A stretch of DNA of 64,000 bases, taken from Holdemania massiliensis. Lineage in GTDB: Bacteria; Bacillota_I; Bacilli_A; Erysipelotrichales; Erysipelotrichaceae. The stretch's first letter is position 1. Every line of letters starts with the position of its first letter. The translations under genes were made by a program, and so were the position numbers. The stretch lies in the NCBI RefSeq assembly GCF_022440805.1, contig NZ_JAKNTK010000001.1, forward strand, positions 4,030,001 to 4,094,000, written 5' to 3'. Positions 35,219 through 44,028 of this stretch are shown in pieces. The notes below the pieces were generated by a model. That model did not search any database. It was given only the letters and a program-made list of their open reading frames with translations, and was not told the DNA's origin.

Positions 35219-35225
35219 GAAGAAA

Positions 35226-35240
35226 ATTGAAGCGCTTTCA
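35226..35240 (-). promoter_or_regulatory. cre-like site upstream of the serine hydrolase promoter
   Basis: ATTGAAGCGCTTTCA matches the cre pattern with one mismatch, just upstream of the -35 box. It could activate or repress. Confidence 0.4.
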
Positions 35241-35254
35241 AAAATGTTTCTTCA

Positions 35255-35295
35255 CAAAATAAAAATCTGTTCCGCTTCCGCTTATCAGAACAGAT
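35255..35295 (-). terminator. Terminator after the HAD gene
   Basis: ATCTGTTC (35265-35272) and GAACAGAT (35288-35295), followed on the minus strand by TTTTTATTTTG. Confidence 0.75.
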
Positions 35296-35375
35296 CCTTT
35301 CTTCTGTTTTGGATTTCATTTTACGAATGAATTCTTCCTTCATTGCGATCTTTACAGAAATCCGGCATCATTCAC

Positions 35376-36035
35376 TTATGCCAGCTGCGCTACAATAGCC
35401 GGAACTTCCGTTAATTGTTTTACAAAATAATGGGCGCGGGACTGATCCATCGGGAATCGTTCATCCTTTCGGGCAATCACGGTCATGCCTGCCGAAACAC
35501 CAGCCTGAATTCCATACGGGGAGTCCTCCACAACCACGCATTGATGCGGGTCCAGCTTCAGCTTCTCGGCAGTAAACAAATAAATTTCCGGATTCGGCTT
35601 GGATTCCTTGAACATGCCGCCGGAAGTCACCAATTCAAAATAGGCATAAAGACCGGTATCCGACAACATTTTTTCAATCGAGGCAAACGAACTGGAGGAA
35701 GCCAGTGCCAGCTTTTTACCGCTGGCTTTGAGCGTTTTCAGCGTATCTTCCACGCCGGGAAACAACAAGGGCCGATAATCCGCAATGCCTTGGGCATGAC
35801 GATATTCCCGCAGACCGATCATGAATTCATCATACGGCTGCGGCAGCTCAATTCCTTCCAGAATCTTAGGCCACAAATTCATCTTCCCATTGGCTCCGAC
35901 TAATAAATTCAATCGCTGAGGCGGAAGATCCACCTTCATCGCTCTGAAGTATTTCATTAACATATCCTGATAATACTGTTCTGAATCGATCAGAACCCCA
36001 TCCATATCAAACACCACAGCCTGTATCTGCGTCAC
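35376..36035 (-). CDS. HAD-superfamily hydrolase, beta-phosphoglucomutase-like
   Basis: This 219-residue protein has motif I VVFDMDGVLIDSEQYYQDML, motif II ASSSSFASIEKML, motif III KESKPNPEIY and the EDSPYGIQAG loop. It is clearly related to the HAD protein at 23190. The start is GTG at 36035, preceded by GAGAGGGTG; no better ATG is in frame. It follows the small gene at 36092 and probably shares its transcript. The substrate is some sugar or nucleoside phosphate. Confidence 0.85.
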   Translation of the reverse strand: MTQIQAVVFDMDGVLIDSEQYYQDMLMKYFRAMKVDLPPQRLNLLVGANGKMNLWPKILEGIELPQPYDEFMIGLREYRHAQGIADYRPLLFPGVEDTLKTLKASGKKLALASSSSFASIEKMLSDTGLYAYFELVTSGGMFKESKPNPEIYLFTAEKLKLDPHQCVVVEDSPYGIQAGVSAGMTVIARKDERFPMDQSRAHYFVKQLTEVPAIVAQLA

Positions 36036-36091
36036 ATCATCACCCTCTCAATCGCTTCTAGTTTAGCGGATTTCGCAGCGGTAGTAAAGCC

Positions 36092-36304
36092 TTATTCCCC
36101 CTCATCGGCAGACTTGTTATGAATTTCATCGATCAATTCAAAATAATCAGCCCAGCGTTCCTCCCGAATCGGCATCGGCGGCTCGTTGTCAAAATACAGA
36201 ACCAGTGCCGGAGCAATCTGGTTCCATCGCTCAACGAGTTCAAAATGCGTGCAGTGACCTTCGCGAATCAGCCGCCTCGCTTTGGCATGATAGTTAAAAT
36301 ACAT
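36092..36304 (-). CDS. Conserved small protein of unknown function (70 residues)
   Basis: MYFNYHAKARRLIREGHCTH opens a compact protein with a centre of APALVLYFDNEPPMPIREERW. I recall similar 65-70-residue proteins in many Clostridia, sometimes labelled as a thermostable haemolysin without evidence; I do not adopt that name. It has no signal peptide or membrane segment. The ATG at 36304 is preceded by GGAGG at 9 bp. It is followed after 56 bp by the HAD gene. Confidence 0.7.
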   Translation of the reverse strand: MYFNYHAKARRLIREGHCTHFELVERWNQIAPALVLYFDNEPPMPIREERWADYFELIDEIHNKSADEGE

Positions 36305-36513
36305 CCCTCAAGCCTCCCTTCCCTGCTAGCTTACCCGCTTAATTACCGCTTATCCGGCAGACTGCAGCGCCTTGTGGGTCCACACGCCTTGTCCGAATTC
36401 ATTTTCTGTGATAAAATTCCCGATGAACCTCTGCCCTGCAAACAAAGCCGGCAGAGAAGAAAGGAAAAGGTAACGGCTGACATAATCAAAAGCAGCAGTT
36501 ATCAGTCTTCATC

Positions 36514-37119
36514 ATGTTAGAAAATCGCTATTTTACAGCTGGCAAAGCGCTGAAACTCATCTTCATCGGTCAGGTCATCGCCCTGTTTGTTTCCATTCCG
36601 AATCTCGGCAATCTGATCAGTATGGTTGCTGGCATCACCATTCTAGTTGGCATCGTTAAAGCCCGGAAAGCTGACGTTTTGTATAACCGAGCCTTCATCA
36701 TGGTCCTCTGCAGTCTGGGCTGCAGCTTGATTTTGTCCATGGCTTCGGTTTATTTCGCCAATCAGTATGCGGCGGGCGACGCGAATGCCGCAAATATCTT
36801 TATGATCGTTGCGTTAGCACTGTCCACGATAGCCTCCGTTTTCGGTTTCCTCCAGAACTTCTTCATTATCAAGGGAACGACCAACCTATTAACGGATCTG
36901 CAGGAAACGGCCTTGATCAAGCATGGAGATTTAACCTGGAAATTGATGATTCTCAGCTATGGCGTGAATATCTTATTCTCATTTTTAGTGCTTTCCCTGT
37001 CCAACATGGTCAATGTGTTCTCTATGATCAGCAGCGTGCTTAACCTGGTGATCACTGCCGTCTTCATCCTGTTCTTATATCGAAGCGAAATCCGGCTGCT
37101 TGCGGAAAACGCCGCTTAA
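36514..37119 (+). CDS. Membrane protein of unknown function
   Basis: This 201-residue protein has five or six transmembrane segments and few charged residues, with a short cytoplasmic N-terminus (MLENRYFTAGKALK). I do not recognise the family. There is no strong ribosome site before the ATG at 36514, so the start is uncertain. It ends at a long-stem terminator. Monocistronic and divergent from the small gene at 36092. Confidence 0.7.
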   Translation: MLENRYFTAGKALKLIFIGQVIALFVSIPNLGNLISMVAGITILVGIVKARKADVLYNRAFIMVLCSLGCSLILSMASVYFANQYAAGDANAANIFMIVALALSTIASVFGFLQNFFIIKGTTNLLTDLQETALIKHGDLTWKLMILSYGVNILFSFLVLSLSNMVNVFSMISSVLNLVITAVFILFLYRSEIRLLAENAA

Positions 37120-37138
37120 TTCTTCAGGAAAATAAATG

Positions 37139-37191
37139 AAAAACGCGCTGGCTCTTCTCGGATGTAACTTGAGAAGTCAACGCGTTTTTTT
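37139..37191 (+). terminator. Long-stem terminator
   Basis: AAAAACGCG (37139-37147) and CGCGTTTTTTT (37181-37191), with an inner stem CTTCTC (37154-37159) and GAGAAG (37171-37176). Confidence 0.8.
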
Positions 37192-37241
37192 ATTTATACA
37201 GATCTTCCAGCTTCACTCAAGCTTCGAGGGGAAATCGTCTT

Positions 37242-38186
37242 TCATTCTTCTGAAGCTGTTTCAACATTTTCAGATTTCAGCTGCTTCCACAAAACTGGAA
37301 GCTGAGCTTGGTTCTTCCAGTACCAGACGCCGATCATCAACAGGATAACCGCTGTAACAATCAATCCGCCCTCCGGGCCAAAAGCTCCGCCGTTAAGCAG
37401 GGAATTCCCTTTAATATACGTGCTCAGCAGGCCGCTTTCCATTCCGCCGCTGACTGAGAAGCCATAGACTGGACCCTGAAAGAAATTCCAGAAGATGTGA
37501 TAGCCAATTGCCGGATACAGTGAACCGCTGCTCAGCGTGATCAGCGAGAGATACAGACCGATCAAGAACAGATTCAAGTACGGAATCAGACCCATCCCGG
37601 AATTGGCTGAGTGCATCAGCGAGAACAGGATGGATGGAACCAGTAAGATCAGGATCGGATTGTGAGTTTGCTTCATGACGCCCTGAATATAGCCGCGGCA
37701 GACGATTTCTTCAGAATATCCGACAAGAATATACAACGCCAGCATCACCAGAAAGGAAGAGCTCCACTGCGGCGTCCAGGTTAAAACCTGCGCGCTGTCC
37801 GTAAACAGAAGCAGCAGGAAAACCAACGTCATGGAACCAGCGCCGATCGCCAATCCCAGCCCCATGGAACGCCAGTGCTTCGTCAAAGCCGGCAGTCCCA
37901 ATGAACGCAGATCTTTTTTCAGTCCCTTCCGCCAGAGCAGGATGGGAATTCCAATCATCACTAGAGTTTGGATAAACATCATGGATGCATTGATGACTGC
38001 GGCAATCTGATACGCCAACGGCGTTCCGATCCCGGTTGATGCATTCAGATTCCCCGTCGCAATCATAATAAAAGAAAAACCAAATTGTATCGCAAAAATC
38101 AAAAGAAACAAGCTGCCGAAAACTGCTCCCAGCATCCCTGCAATTTTCCAGCCAGCCCGGAGTTCTCCATTTTTATTTCTAAACAT
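37242..38186 (-). CDS. CPBP-family intramembrane protease (CAAX/Abi type)
   Basis: This 314-residue protein has about eight transmembrane helices and the complete CPBP motif set. EEIVCRGYI holds Glu159, Glu160 and Arg164; FSLMHSANSG has His192; and YHIFWNFFQG has a His and Asn near 240. These are glutamate-type intramembrane peptidases, in bacteria often linked to bacteriocin immunity or surface protein processing. No bacteriocin gene is adjacent. Monocistronic. Confidence 0.88.
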   Translation of the reverse strand: MFRNKNGELRAGWKIAGMLGAVFGSLFLLIFAIQFGFSFIMIATGNLNASTGIGTPLAYQIAAVINASMMFIQTLVMIGIPILLWRKGLKKDLRSLGLPALTKHWRSMGLGLAIGAGSMTLVFLLLLFTDSAQVLTWTPQWSSSFLVMLALYILVGYSEEIVCRGYIQGVMKQTHNPILILLVPSILFSLMHSANSGMGLIPYLNLFLIGLYLSLITLSSGSLYPAIGYHIFWNFFQGPVYGFSVSGGMESGLLSTYIKGNSLLNGGAFGPEGGLIVTAVILLMIGVWYWKNQAQLPVLWKQLKSENVETASEE

Positions 38187-38260
38187 AATACCCCTTCTTT
38201 CCCAGGTTTATGATAGGAGTATATCATGAAAGAACTCGTTCAACTCTTAAATCTTATTAA

Positions 38261-38491
38261 ACTTTCTATGAAAAGTTAAATCTGCAGCTGGCTTACAATG
38301 ATACGACGATCAGCGTGGTCATGCCAAACAAGGAAATTCAAAAGCATCTGGAAATGAGCGAAAAACGGGATGTGGTCCTAAGCACGCATATTTCTTATCT
38401 TACGGACAACACACCGTTTGAATATACTGAAACTTATTACCATGCGGATCAGTATTCTTTCCGTTATCAATGTTACCGTCAGGGAAAATAA
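38261..38491 (+). pseudogene. GntR/UTRA regulator remnant (C-terminal half of UTRA domain)
   Basis: After an in-frame TAA at 38258 this frame reads TFYEKLNLQLAYNDTTISVV and ends NTPFEYTETYYHADQYSFRY plus a short tail. That is the characteristic end of the UTRA domain (compare EYSxSYYRxDRYxF in family members). The DNA-binding domain and the first half of UTRA are missing. It retains its terminator, so the loss looks like a deletion from the 5' side. It is a different paralogue from the two intact GntR genes in the window. Confidence 0.8.
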
Positions 38492-38519
38492 AAATCGGAT
38501 TTTCGTCCGATTTTTATTT
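38490..38519 (+). terminator. Terminator of the GntR remnant
   Basis: AAAAATCGGA (38490-38499) and TCCGATTTTT (38506-38515), then ATTTT. Confidence 0.8.
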
Positions 38520-38526
38520 TACTCTT

Positions 38527-38757
38527 TTATAAATGCGGAATATCATTATCATCCCCGCCAAATTTCTCAAAGTAGAGGGAACGGATCCATTCTTTTACAG
38601 GAAGTTTCCACATCTGTGCGGGGGTTGGAATATTCTTTATCAGACTTTTGGGTGTCATCCCCAGCTGTTTTGCCATTTGAATCTCTCTTTCGCTGAGCCT
38701 GCATTGACGTTTAGCCTGCGCCCAGGCTTCTGCCTTCTTTTTTTCTTTCGTCCCCAT
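38527..38757 (-). CDS. Conserved small protein of unknown function (76 residues)
   Basis: A Lys-rich start (MGTKEKKKAEAWAQAKRQCR) is followed by LSEREIQMAKQLGMTPKSLI and PVKEWIRSLYFEKF. It looks like a small soluble helical protein of a type I have seen widely in Firmicutes without an assigned role. Its ATG shares one base with the TAA of the sulfotransferase gene (TAATG), so it is translationally coupled. Confidence 0.75.
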   Translation of the reverse strand: MGTKEKKKAEAWAQAKRQCRLSEREIQMAKQLGMTPKSLIKNIPTPAQMWKLPVKEWIRSLYFEKFGGDDNDIPHL

Positions 38758-40709
38758 TAGTTCTTATAAACCTGTTTTGCATCATAGAGCTGTTGATTAA
38801 ACAAATAGTAAATATGCCATGTTCCTTCCAATCCCTCAGCACTGATTGTCTGAATCAGTGTGGAAACATCTGGTGACTTCGGCTGATTGAAGACCGCAAC
38901 GCACATTCCCGGCTGGGTATCCGTCTGGACTGGATAAATCCGCAGTTCTTCTTCATTGACCAGAATAAGATCGAGATTATCATGCTTGTTTAAGGTTGCC
39001 GTAACCATCAGCCGATCTTGTTCCTGGGTTAAGATCAGTTTCTGTGCCAGTTCCTCACCAATTGTCTGAGCCTCACTGAACTTCAATTTCGATGATAAAT
39101 CCGCTTCCGTTTTAAATGTCGTCATGCCCAGCGTTCCCAACAAGCTGCCGGACGTTAACGGTGTCATCGTCGTCTTTGAAACATCGATCATTTCTGCCCG
39201 ATAAATATTCGCTGGAATCTTCAGCTCAAATATTTCCTGATCCCTCTCGATCAGCGTCACATAGGCTTCCATCTTATCATAGGTGGTCAGGGAACCCGGC
39301 ATGTTGTTAATCTTGCCGTCAAGCCAGGAAATACCGCCGGATGTGATCAGCCACTGGTCATTTCCCAGGAAATCAACATCACTGATATACGGTGAATAAT
39401 AAGCATAACCCCGTTCTTTGCCATATTCCTTGACCTGCTTGATCGTTTTGTTTTCCAGATCCACTTCATAAACGACCAGCCGCGAATAATTATCTTCTGC
39501 CGCAACCGCCTTGTCTTCTGTTTTTGAACGATACATTCCGTTATCAAATAACATCAGGTGCTTATCGTCAAGCCAGGTTGCCGCATGCTGCGCCCACTGC
39601 CATTCAAAGTCATCCCCCTGCGGTGTCAGGAAATAAGACTGCATTGATTCAGACCAACCTTCTGGAGAACCGATAATCGCGATCAGTTCCTGTGTATCAT
39701 AATCAATCACCGCGACGGCATCCTGATGCCTTCCCGAAACGGTCAGCGTGTTCTGGATCGGATTGTAATCAACGCTGTTGTTATGGAACCAATCCTTGGC
39801 CGTCCAGTTTAGACTCTTGCCCTCATCCTGCGGCAGGATCTTTTTCAGATCAAACGACTTGACAATCGCTCCGGTTTCCCGATCGACTTCTACAATCACA
39901 TCTTCTACTGTACCGCCGCTGAAATCATCCGAAGCAATTAAATAATTTCCGTTAGGCAGCTGATCCAGATCATGATGATAACCTCCTGGCACACTGTATT
40001 CCGTGTCAATATGTCCCAGCAGATCCATCGTTAAAAAACCGGTGGTGTAATACGGACTGTCCAGCAGCCGATTGGTACTCAGCGTGATCCGTCCATTGTC
40101 CAGCAAATTCAAATCCCACAACATCATGACGTTCAATATCCAGCGGATATCACCTTCGCAGTCATAACCTGTCGCATAGCCTGTACTGGAAGGCGTCGTG
40201 AAAATCAGCTGATTGGGCTGCGGATTTTGATAAGCTGTCGTTACTTCCGCAGTGAATGCCCCTTCCGGTAACGGTTGTCCCTGAATCTTGAGTTCTTTGA
40301 CGATATCACCGACAATCAACTGCACCGTTGTGTCTTCCTCAGGATACAAGCCGATAATCGGCACCCGATGCTCTGTTGCCGGAGCATAAGTCCAGCTTAG
40401 ATCAGCCTGCGCCTTTCGGCCCTTTACCGTAACGGTCAGCGCTTCTTCCGTTTCCGTGTCCAGGGCAATCAGGGCGCTGAGCGGGCTGAGTCCATACGGA
40501 TTGACCAGTACAATCGGATTATCCAGCGTTCCGCCCTGCAGCTGAGCTGTGATCTCCGCAGTCTGACGATTCTGGGTTTCCAACAAAGTTTCCTGGACTG
40601 CGACTTCCGTTTTTCCTTCCTCCGTGAAGGTCCGTTTTTCATTTGCTGACGAACAGCCAGCGCTGAGCAGCAGGCCAAAAGCCAAGATGGTTAAAAGTCC
40701 TTTTCGCAT
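38757..40709 (-). CDS. Arylsulfate sulfotransferase (ASST) family lipoprotein
   Basis: This 650-residue protein has a signal peptide with lipobox SAGC (Cys19). An N-terminal beta domain is followed by the six-bladed propeller of ASST. HHD at 245-247, FHN (His309), SGRHQD (Arg327) and QWAQHAATW (His375) match the order of the His, His, Arg, His active site of E. coli AssT. The enzyme moves sulfate from one phenol to another without PAPS. As a lipoprotein it would act on gut phenol sulfates outside the cell. E. coli AssT is periplasmic and works with DsbL/DsbI; no partner is seen here. The ATG follows AAGGAGGAG. Confidence 0.88.
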   Translation of the reverse strand: MRKGLLTILAFGLLLSAGCSSANEKRTFTEEGKTEVAVQETLLETQNRQTAEITAQLQGGTLDNPIVLVNPYGLSPLSALIALDTETEEALTVTVKGRKAQADLSWTYAPATEHRVPIIGLYPEEDTTVQLIVGDIVKELKIQGQPLPEGAFTAEVTTAYQNPQPNQLIFTTPSSTGYATGYDCEGDIRWILNVMMLWDLNLLDNGRITLSTNRLLDSPYYTTGFLTMDLLGHIDTEYSVPGGYHHDLDQLPNGNYLIASDDFSGGTVEDVIVEVDRETGAIVKSFDLKKILPQDEGKSLNWTAKDWFHNNSVDYNPIQNTLTVSGRHQDAVAVIDYDTQELIAIIGSPEGWSESMQSYFLTPQGDDFEWQWAQHAATWLDDKHLMLFDNGMYRSKTEDKAVAAEDNYSRLVVYEVDLENKTIKQVKEYGKERGYAYYSPYISDVDFLGNDQWLITSGGISWLDGKINNMPGSLTTYDKMEAYVTLIERDQEIFELKIPANIYRAEMIDVSKTTMTPLTSGSLLGTLGMTTFKTEADLSSKLKFSEAQTIGEELAQKLILTQEQDRLMVTATLNKHDNLDLILVNEEELRIYPVQTDTQPGMCVAVFNQPKSPDVSTLIQTISAEGLEGTWHIYYLFNQQLYDAKQVYKN

Positions 40710-40773
40710 AATTCTCCTCCTTTAAGATCAATGTTGCAGGAAATGGGAATTCGATTTCTTTTTATGAATTGAA

Positions 40774-40811
40774 AAGAAAACCTCTGAGCTTATGATACCA
40801 CAACTCAGAGG
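40774..40811 (-). terminator. Terminator after gpmI
   Basis: CCTCTGAG (40781-40788) and CTCAGAGG (40804-40811), then TTTTCTTTTC on the minus strand. Confidence 0.8.
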
Positions 40812-40835
40812 CAATATTTGTTTTTGTCTGAACTT

Positions 40836-42410
40836 TTATTTCTTGGCCAGCATGCTTTCGTTCCAGCCTTCCGGAACTTCCAGCCCCATCAGTTCAACAG
40901 CCGTAGCTGCCACATTGCTTAAACCAAAATCGCCGTCCTTTAATTCTACATCCGCACCGCGAATGATGAACGGTACCGGATTAAGCGTATGGGAAGTTTT
41001 CGGTTTCGCCTTATCTTCCGGATTCTTTTTCTTTTCTTCCATTTCATCGGCATTGCCGTGGTCGGCAGTCACAATCATGATCGCACCGGCTTTGTCACAG
41101 GCATCCATTAACCGCTTCAGGCACAGATCCACCGTTTCCATGCCGATGATCGTCGCCTCATAGTTGCCGGTATGACCGACCATATCGCCGTTTGGATAGT
41201 TAACACGATAGAAATCGTAATCACCGGATTCAATTGCCTTGATCAGTTCATCACTGATCTCCGCGCCTTTCATCCAAGGACGCTGTTCAAATGGAACAAC
41301 ATCCGATGGAATCTCAACCCAGGTTTCCAGCTTTTCATCAAACTTCTCTGAACGGTTGCCGTTCCAGAAGTAAGTAACATGACCGAACTTCTGCGTTTCT
41401 GAAATCGCATAGGAACGAATGCCTTTTTTCACCAGATATTCCGACATCGTGTTGGTGATGTGCGGCGGCGTGACTAAGAACTTTTCCGGAATGTGCAGAT
41501 CGCCGTCATACTGCAGCATGCCCGCATAGATGACCTTCGGGAACCGCACGCGGTCAAAGGCATCAAAGTTCACCATTTCAAAGGCTTTGGAAATTTCAAT
41601 AGCGCGGTCGCCGCGGAAGTTGAACAGAATAACGCTGTCGCCGTCTTCAATCGTTCCGACTGGCTGGCTGTTTTCCGCAATGACAAAGCCCGGCAGATCC
41701 TGATCTGAGCAATGCAGCTCCTCGCGGTACGTTTCCACTGCTTCTTTGGCTGAAGCAAACTGACGGCCTTCGCCTAAAACATGAATGTGCCAGCCCTTTT
41801 CAACCATATTCCAGTTAGCTTCGTAACGGTCCATCGTGATGACCATTCGTCCGCCGCCGCTGGCAATCTTCGCATCAAAGGTGCTGTCGTTCAGCTCGGT
41901 CATCAGGTTTTCAATTTCTTCCACATAGATCAGCGCTGAGGTTTCCGGAACATCGCGGCCATCCAGCAGAACGTGCAGACGTACACGCTCAACGCCTTCC
42001 TTCTTTGCTTCGCGAATCATCGCTTCCAGATGATGAATATGCGAATGGACGTTGCCGTCTGACAACAGACCTAAAAAGTGCAGCGTATGACCTTTCGCAT
42101 TCGCAATCAGTTCTTTCCAGGTATCCGATGTATAAATCGCACCGGTTTCAATGGATTCGTTGACCAGCTTTGCGCCCTGGCTGTAAATCTGACCGCAGCC
42201 TAACGCATTATGGCCGACCTCGGAATTTCCCATATCGGCATCACTCGGCAAACCCACCGCGGTGCCGTGGGCTTTGATTTTTGTATTCGGGCAGGTTGCC
42301 ATCAGCGCGTCCAGATTCGGAGTGTAGGCATGCTTGACCGCATTGCCGTTATCCTTCTCGGTTAATCCGACGCCATCCATGACAACAAGAACTAAAGGTT
42401 TTTTATTCAT
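40836..42410 (-). CDS. gpmI: 2,3-bisphosphoglycerate-independent phosphoglycerate mutase
   Basis: This 524-residue protein has the alkaline-phosphatase-like start LVLVVMDGVGLTEKDNGNAV and the catalytic serine in DADMGNSEVGHNALG (about 58-72). The transferase domain carries VHSHIHHLEAM and LLDGRDVPETSA, and IVTADHGNADEM lies near the end. It interconverts 3- and 2-phosphoglycerate in glycolysis with Mn2+. The ATG follows AGGAGG, and an extended -10 (TGGTATATT) lies about 35 bp upstream. It stands alone, not in a glycolytic cluster. Confidence 0.96.
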   Translation of the reverse strand: MNKKPLVLVVMDGVGLTEKDNGNAVKHAYTPNLDALMATCPNTKIKAHGTAVGLPSDADMGNSEVGHNALGCGQIYSQGAKLVNESIETGAIYTSDTWKELIANAKGHTLHFLGLLSDGNVHSHIHHLEAMIREAKKEGVERVRLHVLLDGRDVPETSALIYVEEIENLMTELNDSTFDAKIASGGGRMVITMDRYEANWNMVEKGWHIHVLGEGRQFASAKEAVETYREELHCSDQDLPGFVIAENSQPVGTIEDGDSVILFNFRGDRAIEISKAFEMVNFDAFDRVRFPKVIYAGMLQYDGDLHIPEKFLVTPPHITNTMSEYLVKKGIRSYAISETQKFGHVTYFWNGNRSEKFDEKLETWVEIPSDVVPFEQRPWMKGAEISDELIKAIESGDYDFYRVNYPNGDMVGHTGNYEATIIGMETVDLCLKRLMDACDKAGAIMIVTADHGNADEMEEKKKNPEDKAKPKTSHTLNPVPFIIRGADVELKDGDFGLSNVAATAVELMGLEVPEGWNESMLAKK

Positions 42411-42663
42411 GTGTTATCCTCCTGTTTTCACACCAATAATATACCACGAAGCGGCCGCAAAAGCATTAAAATGTCTTGTGATTTTCTGGATTATTTCACA
42501 GGTTTCAGGTGAGCTTCTGGATATGAAAAGACATCCAAGTCTGTTTCACACCTTTCTTCGTCGGTTTCTTTCCCCTTCTTTTTTCCGTCTGCTTCATTGT
42601 TTTCCGCCTTGCTTTTTATGGCAGTTCTTTAATCATTTCGTTTGAATCGTTTCAGCACGAAAC

Positions 42664-42694
42664 AGAAAAAAAGGGCAGATCAAATCTCTGTCCC
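42664..42694 (-). terminator. Terminator after the DUF2000 gene
   Basis: GGGCAGA (42673-42679) and TCTGTCCC (42687-42694), then a run of seven T on the minus strand. The remaining 42411-42663 shows only the gpmI promoter and no gene. Confidence 0.75.
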
Positions 42695-42708
42695 TCAAGA
42701 TTGAAGAT

Positions 42709-43131
42709 TCAGCGCAGCAGCGGCAGATCGCCAGTCAGCTTATTTACCCGTTTCTTCGGACCGTATAACCCGATCCCAAAGTATGTAATCTGTGCTTCTG
42801 ATGCCTGAGCTGCCTTCTCAATATATTCCGGGTAGTTCTTGCAGCTCTGGGCAATATCCGAGAAATCAACGACAATCAGATCGGAAAACTCCGGCTGATA
42901 CAGCTGTTCGCGAATCTTTTTCAGCTTTTCTGTAGATACGCTCAAGATCGGCACGGGAATGGCAACGACGCCTAAATGGGTATTTCCACTTTGATCAACG
43001 ACGTCCTCACCGACGATCTGCGGGGCAAGCTTACCTAGAGTTACACCTAAGATTCCTGCCGTGTTGGCGATCAGTCCCAGCGGCAATTCTGAATTGATCA
43101 CCATGACACATTTTTCATTCAAGTATTCCAT
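42709..43131 (-). CDS. DUF2000-family protein
   Basis: This 140-residue protein matches DUF2000: CVMVINSELPLGLIANTAGI at the start, LGVVAIPVPIL in the middle and GIGLYGPKKRVNKLTG at the end. The fold is related to peptidyl-tRNA hydrolase 2, but the function is unknown. It overlaps the transporter gene by 17 bp and is the third gene of an AraC-EamA-DUF2000 operon. DUF2000 genes often accompany AraC and EamA genes, which suggests amino-acid-related chemistry. Confidence 0.85.
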   Translation of the reverse strand: MEYLNEKCVMVINSELPLGLIANTAGILGVTLGKLAPQIVGEDVVDQSGNTHLGVVAIPVPILSVSTEKLKKIREQLYQPEFSDLIVVDFSDIAQSCKNYPEYIEKAAQASEAQITYFGIGLYGPKKRVNKLTGDLPLLR

Positions 43132-44026
43132 TTTGTTCTTTCTGCTCCTTTTCCTGATTTATTTTCTGGGACAGCAGCAAGCCGCCCAGGGTTAAGCCCA
43201 ATCCCAAAATCACCCGGGGTGTCAGCGGCTCATGCAGAACCCAGGCTGAAGCCACTGCGGTAATCACCGGTACGATATAAATGGTCACGCTCGTTTTCAC
43301 CGAGCCTAAAATTCCAACTGCATAATTCCAGGTCACAAAGCACAGCGCGGATGCGCCTAACCCCAAAAACACCAAATTTAACAGAACGGAGGGTTCAGAC
43401 AGGATCTGAAAATCTGCGGAAAACTGCGTCATAACCAGCGGCAGCATCAGCAGCAGACCGTAGAAAAAAGTCCTTCGTGTCGTTAAAAGAACATTGTAGC
43501 CCAGCTCGGAAATCTTCCGGCTTATCAGACAATACATCGCCCAGATCATCGCGGCAATCACTGCCAAGCCATCACCCAGCGGATGAATTTCAACAGCCTG
43601 TTGGTTAAAACTGATCAGCATAATGCCCGCCATCGCCATCAAAAAGCCGAGAAAAAATCGCAGCCCCGGACGTTTTTGTTTCAGGAAAACCGCACTGAAC
43701 AAAACTGTAAAGAACGGAGCTATGGAAATGATCACACCAACATTGGACGCCTGCGTCATACTTAATGCCAGGTTCTCAAATCCATAATACAGGGCCACAC
43801 CGCACAGTCCGGCTGCCGCAAACCAGCCTTCCTGCTTACGATCAGTCAGAACCAGCCGCCGCGGCGCTGCCAGCCACAAGGCCAGATAGCCGATCACAAA
43901 ACGCAGAAACAGAATCTCAATTGGTGAGAGTGCCGTCAGCAATACCTTAGTTGAGATAAAGGTCGTTCCCCAGATCAGGATCGTGATCAAAGCTGCCGCC
44001 TGACCTAACCGAAGTTTACTGTGCAT
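43115..44026 (-). CDS. EamA/DMT-family transporter
   Basis: This 303-residue protein has ten transmembrane helices in two EamA repeats, one opening near ITILIWGTTFISTKVLL and the second near residue 150. Family members export amino acids or related metabolites. The ATG at 44026 has GGAG seven bases upstream and lies two bases after the regulator stop. A TTG two codons earlier is the alternative. Confidence 0.88.
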   Translation of the reverse strand: MHSKLRLGQAAALITILIWGTTFISTKVLLTALSPIEILFLRFVIGYLALWLAAPRRLVLTDRKQEGWFAAAGLCGVALYYGFENLALSMTQASNVGVIISIAPFFTVLFSAVFLKQKRPGLRFFLGFLMAMAGIMLISFNQQAVEIHPLGDGLAVIAAMIWAMYCLISRKISELGYNVLLTTRRTFFYGLLLMLPLVMTQFSADFQILSEPSVLLNLVFLGLGASALCFVTWNYAVGILGSVKTSVTIYIVPVITAVASAWVLHEPLTPRVILGLGLTLGGLLLSQKINQEKEQKEQNGILE

Positions 44027-44028
44027 CT

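Noticed and set aside
36119..36520. Plus-strand 133-codon frame opposite the 70-residue gene
   Set aside because: It is antisense to a gene with a plausible start and operon partner, and lacks a ribosome site.
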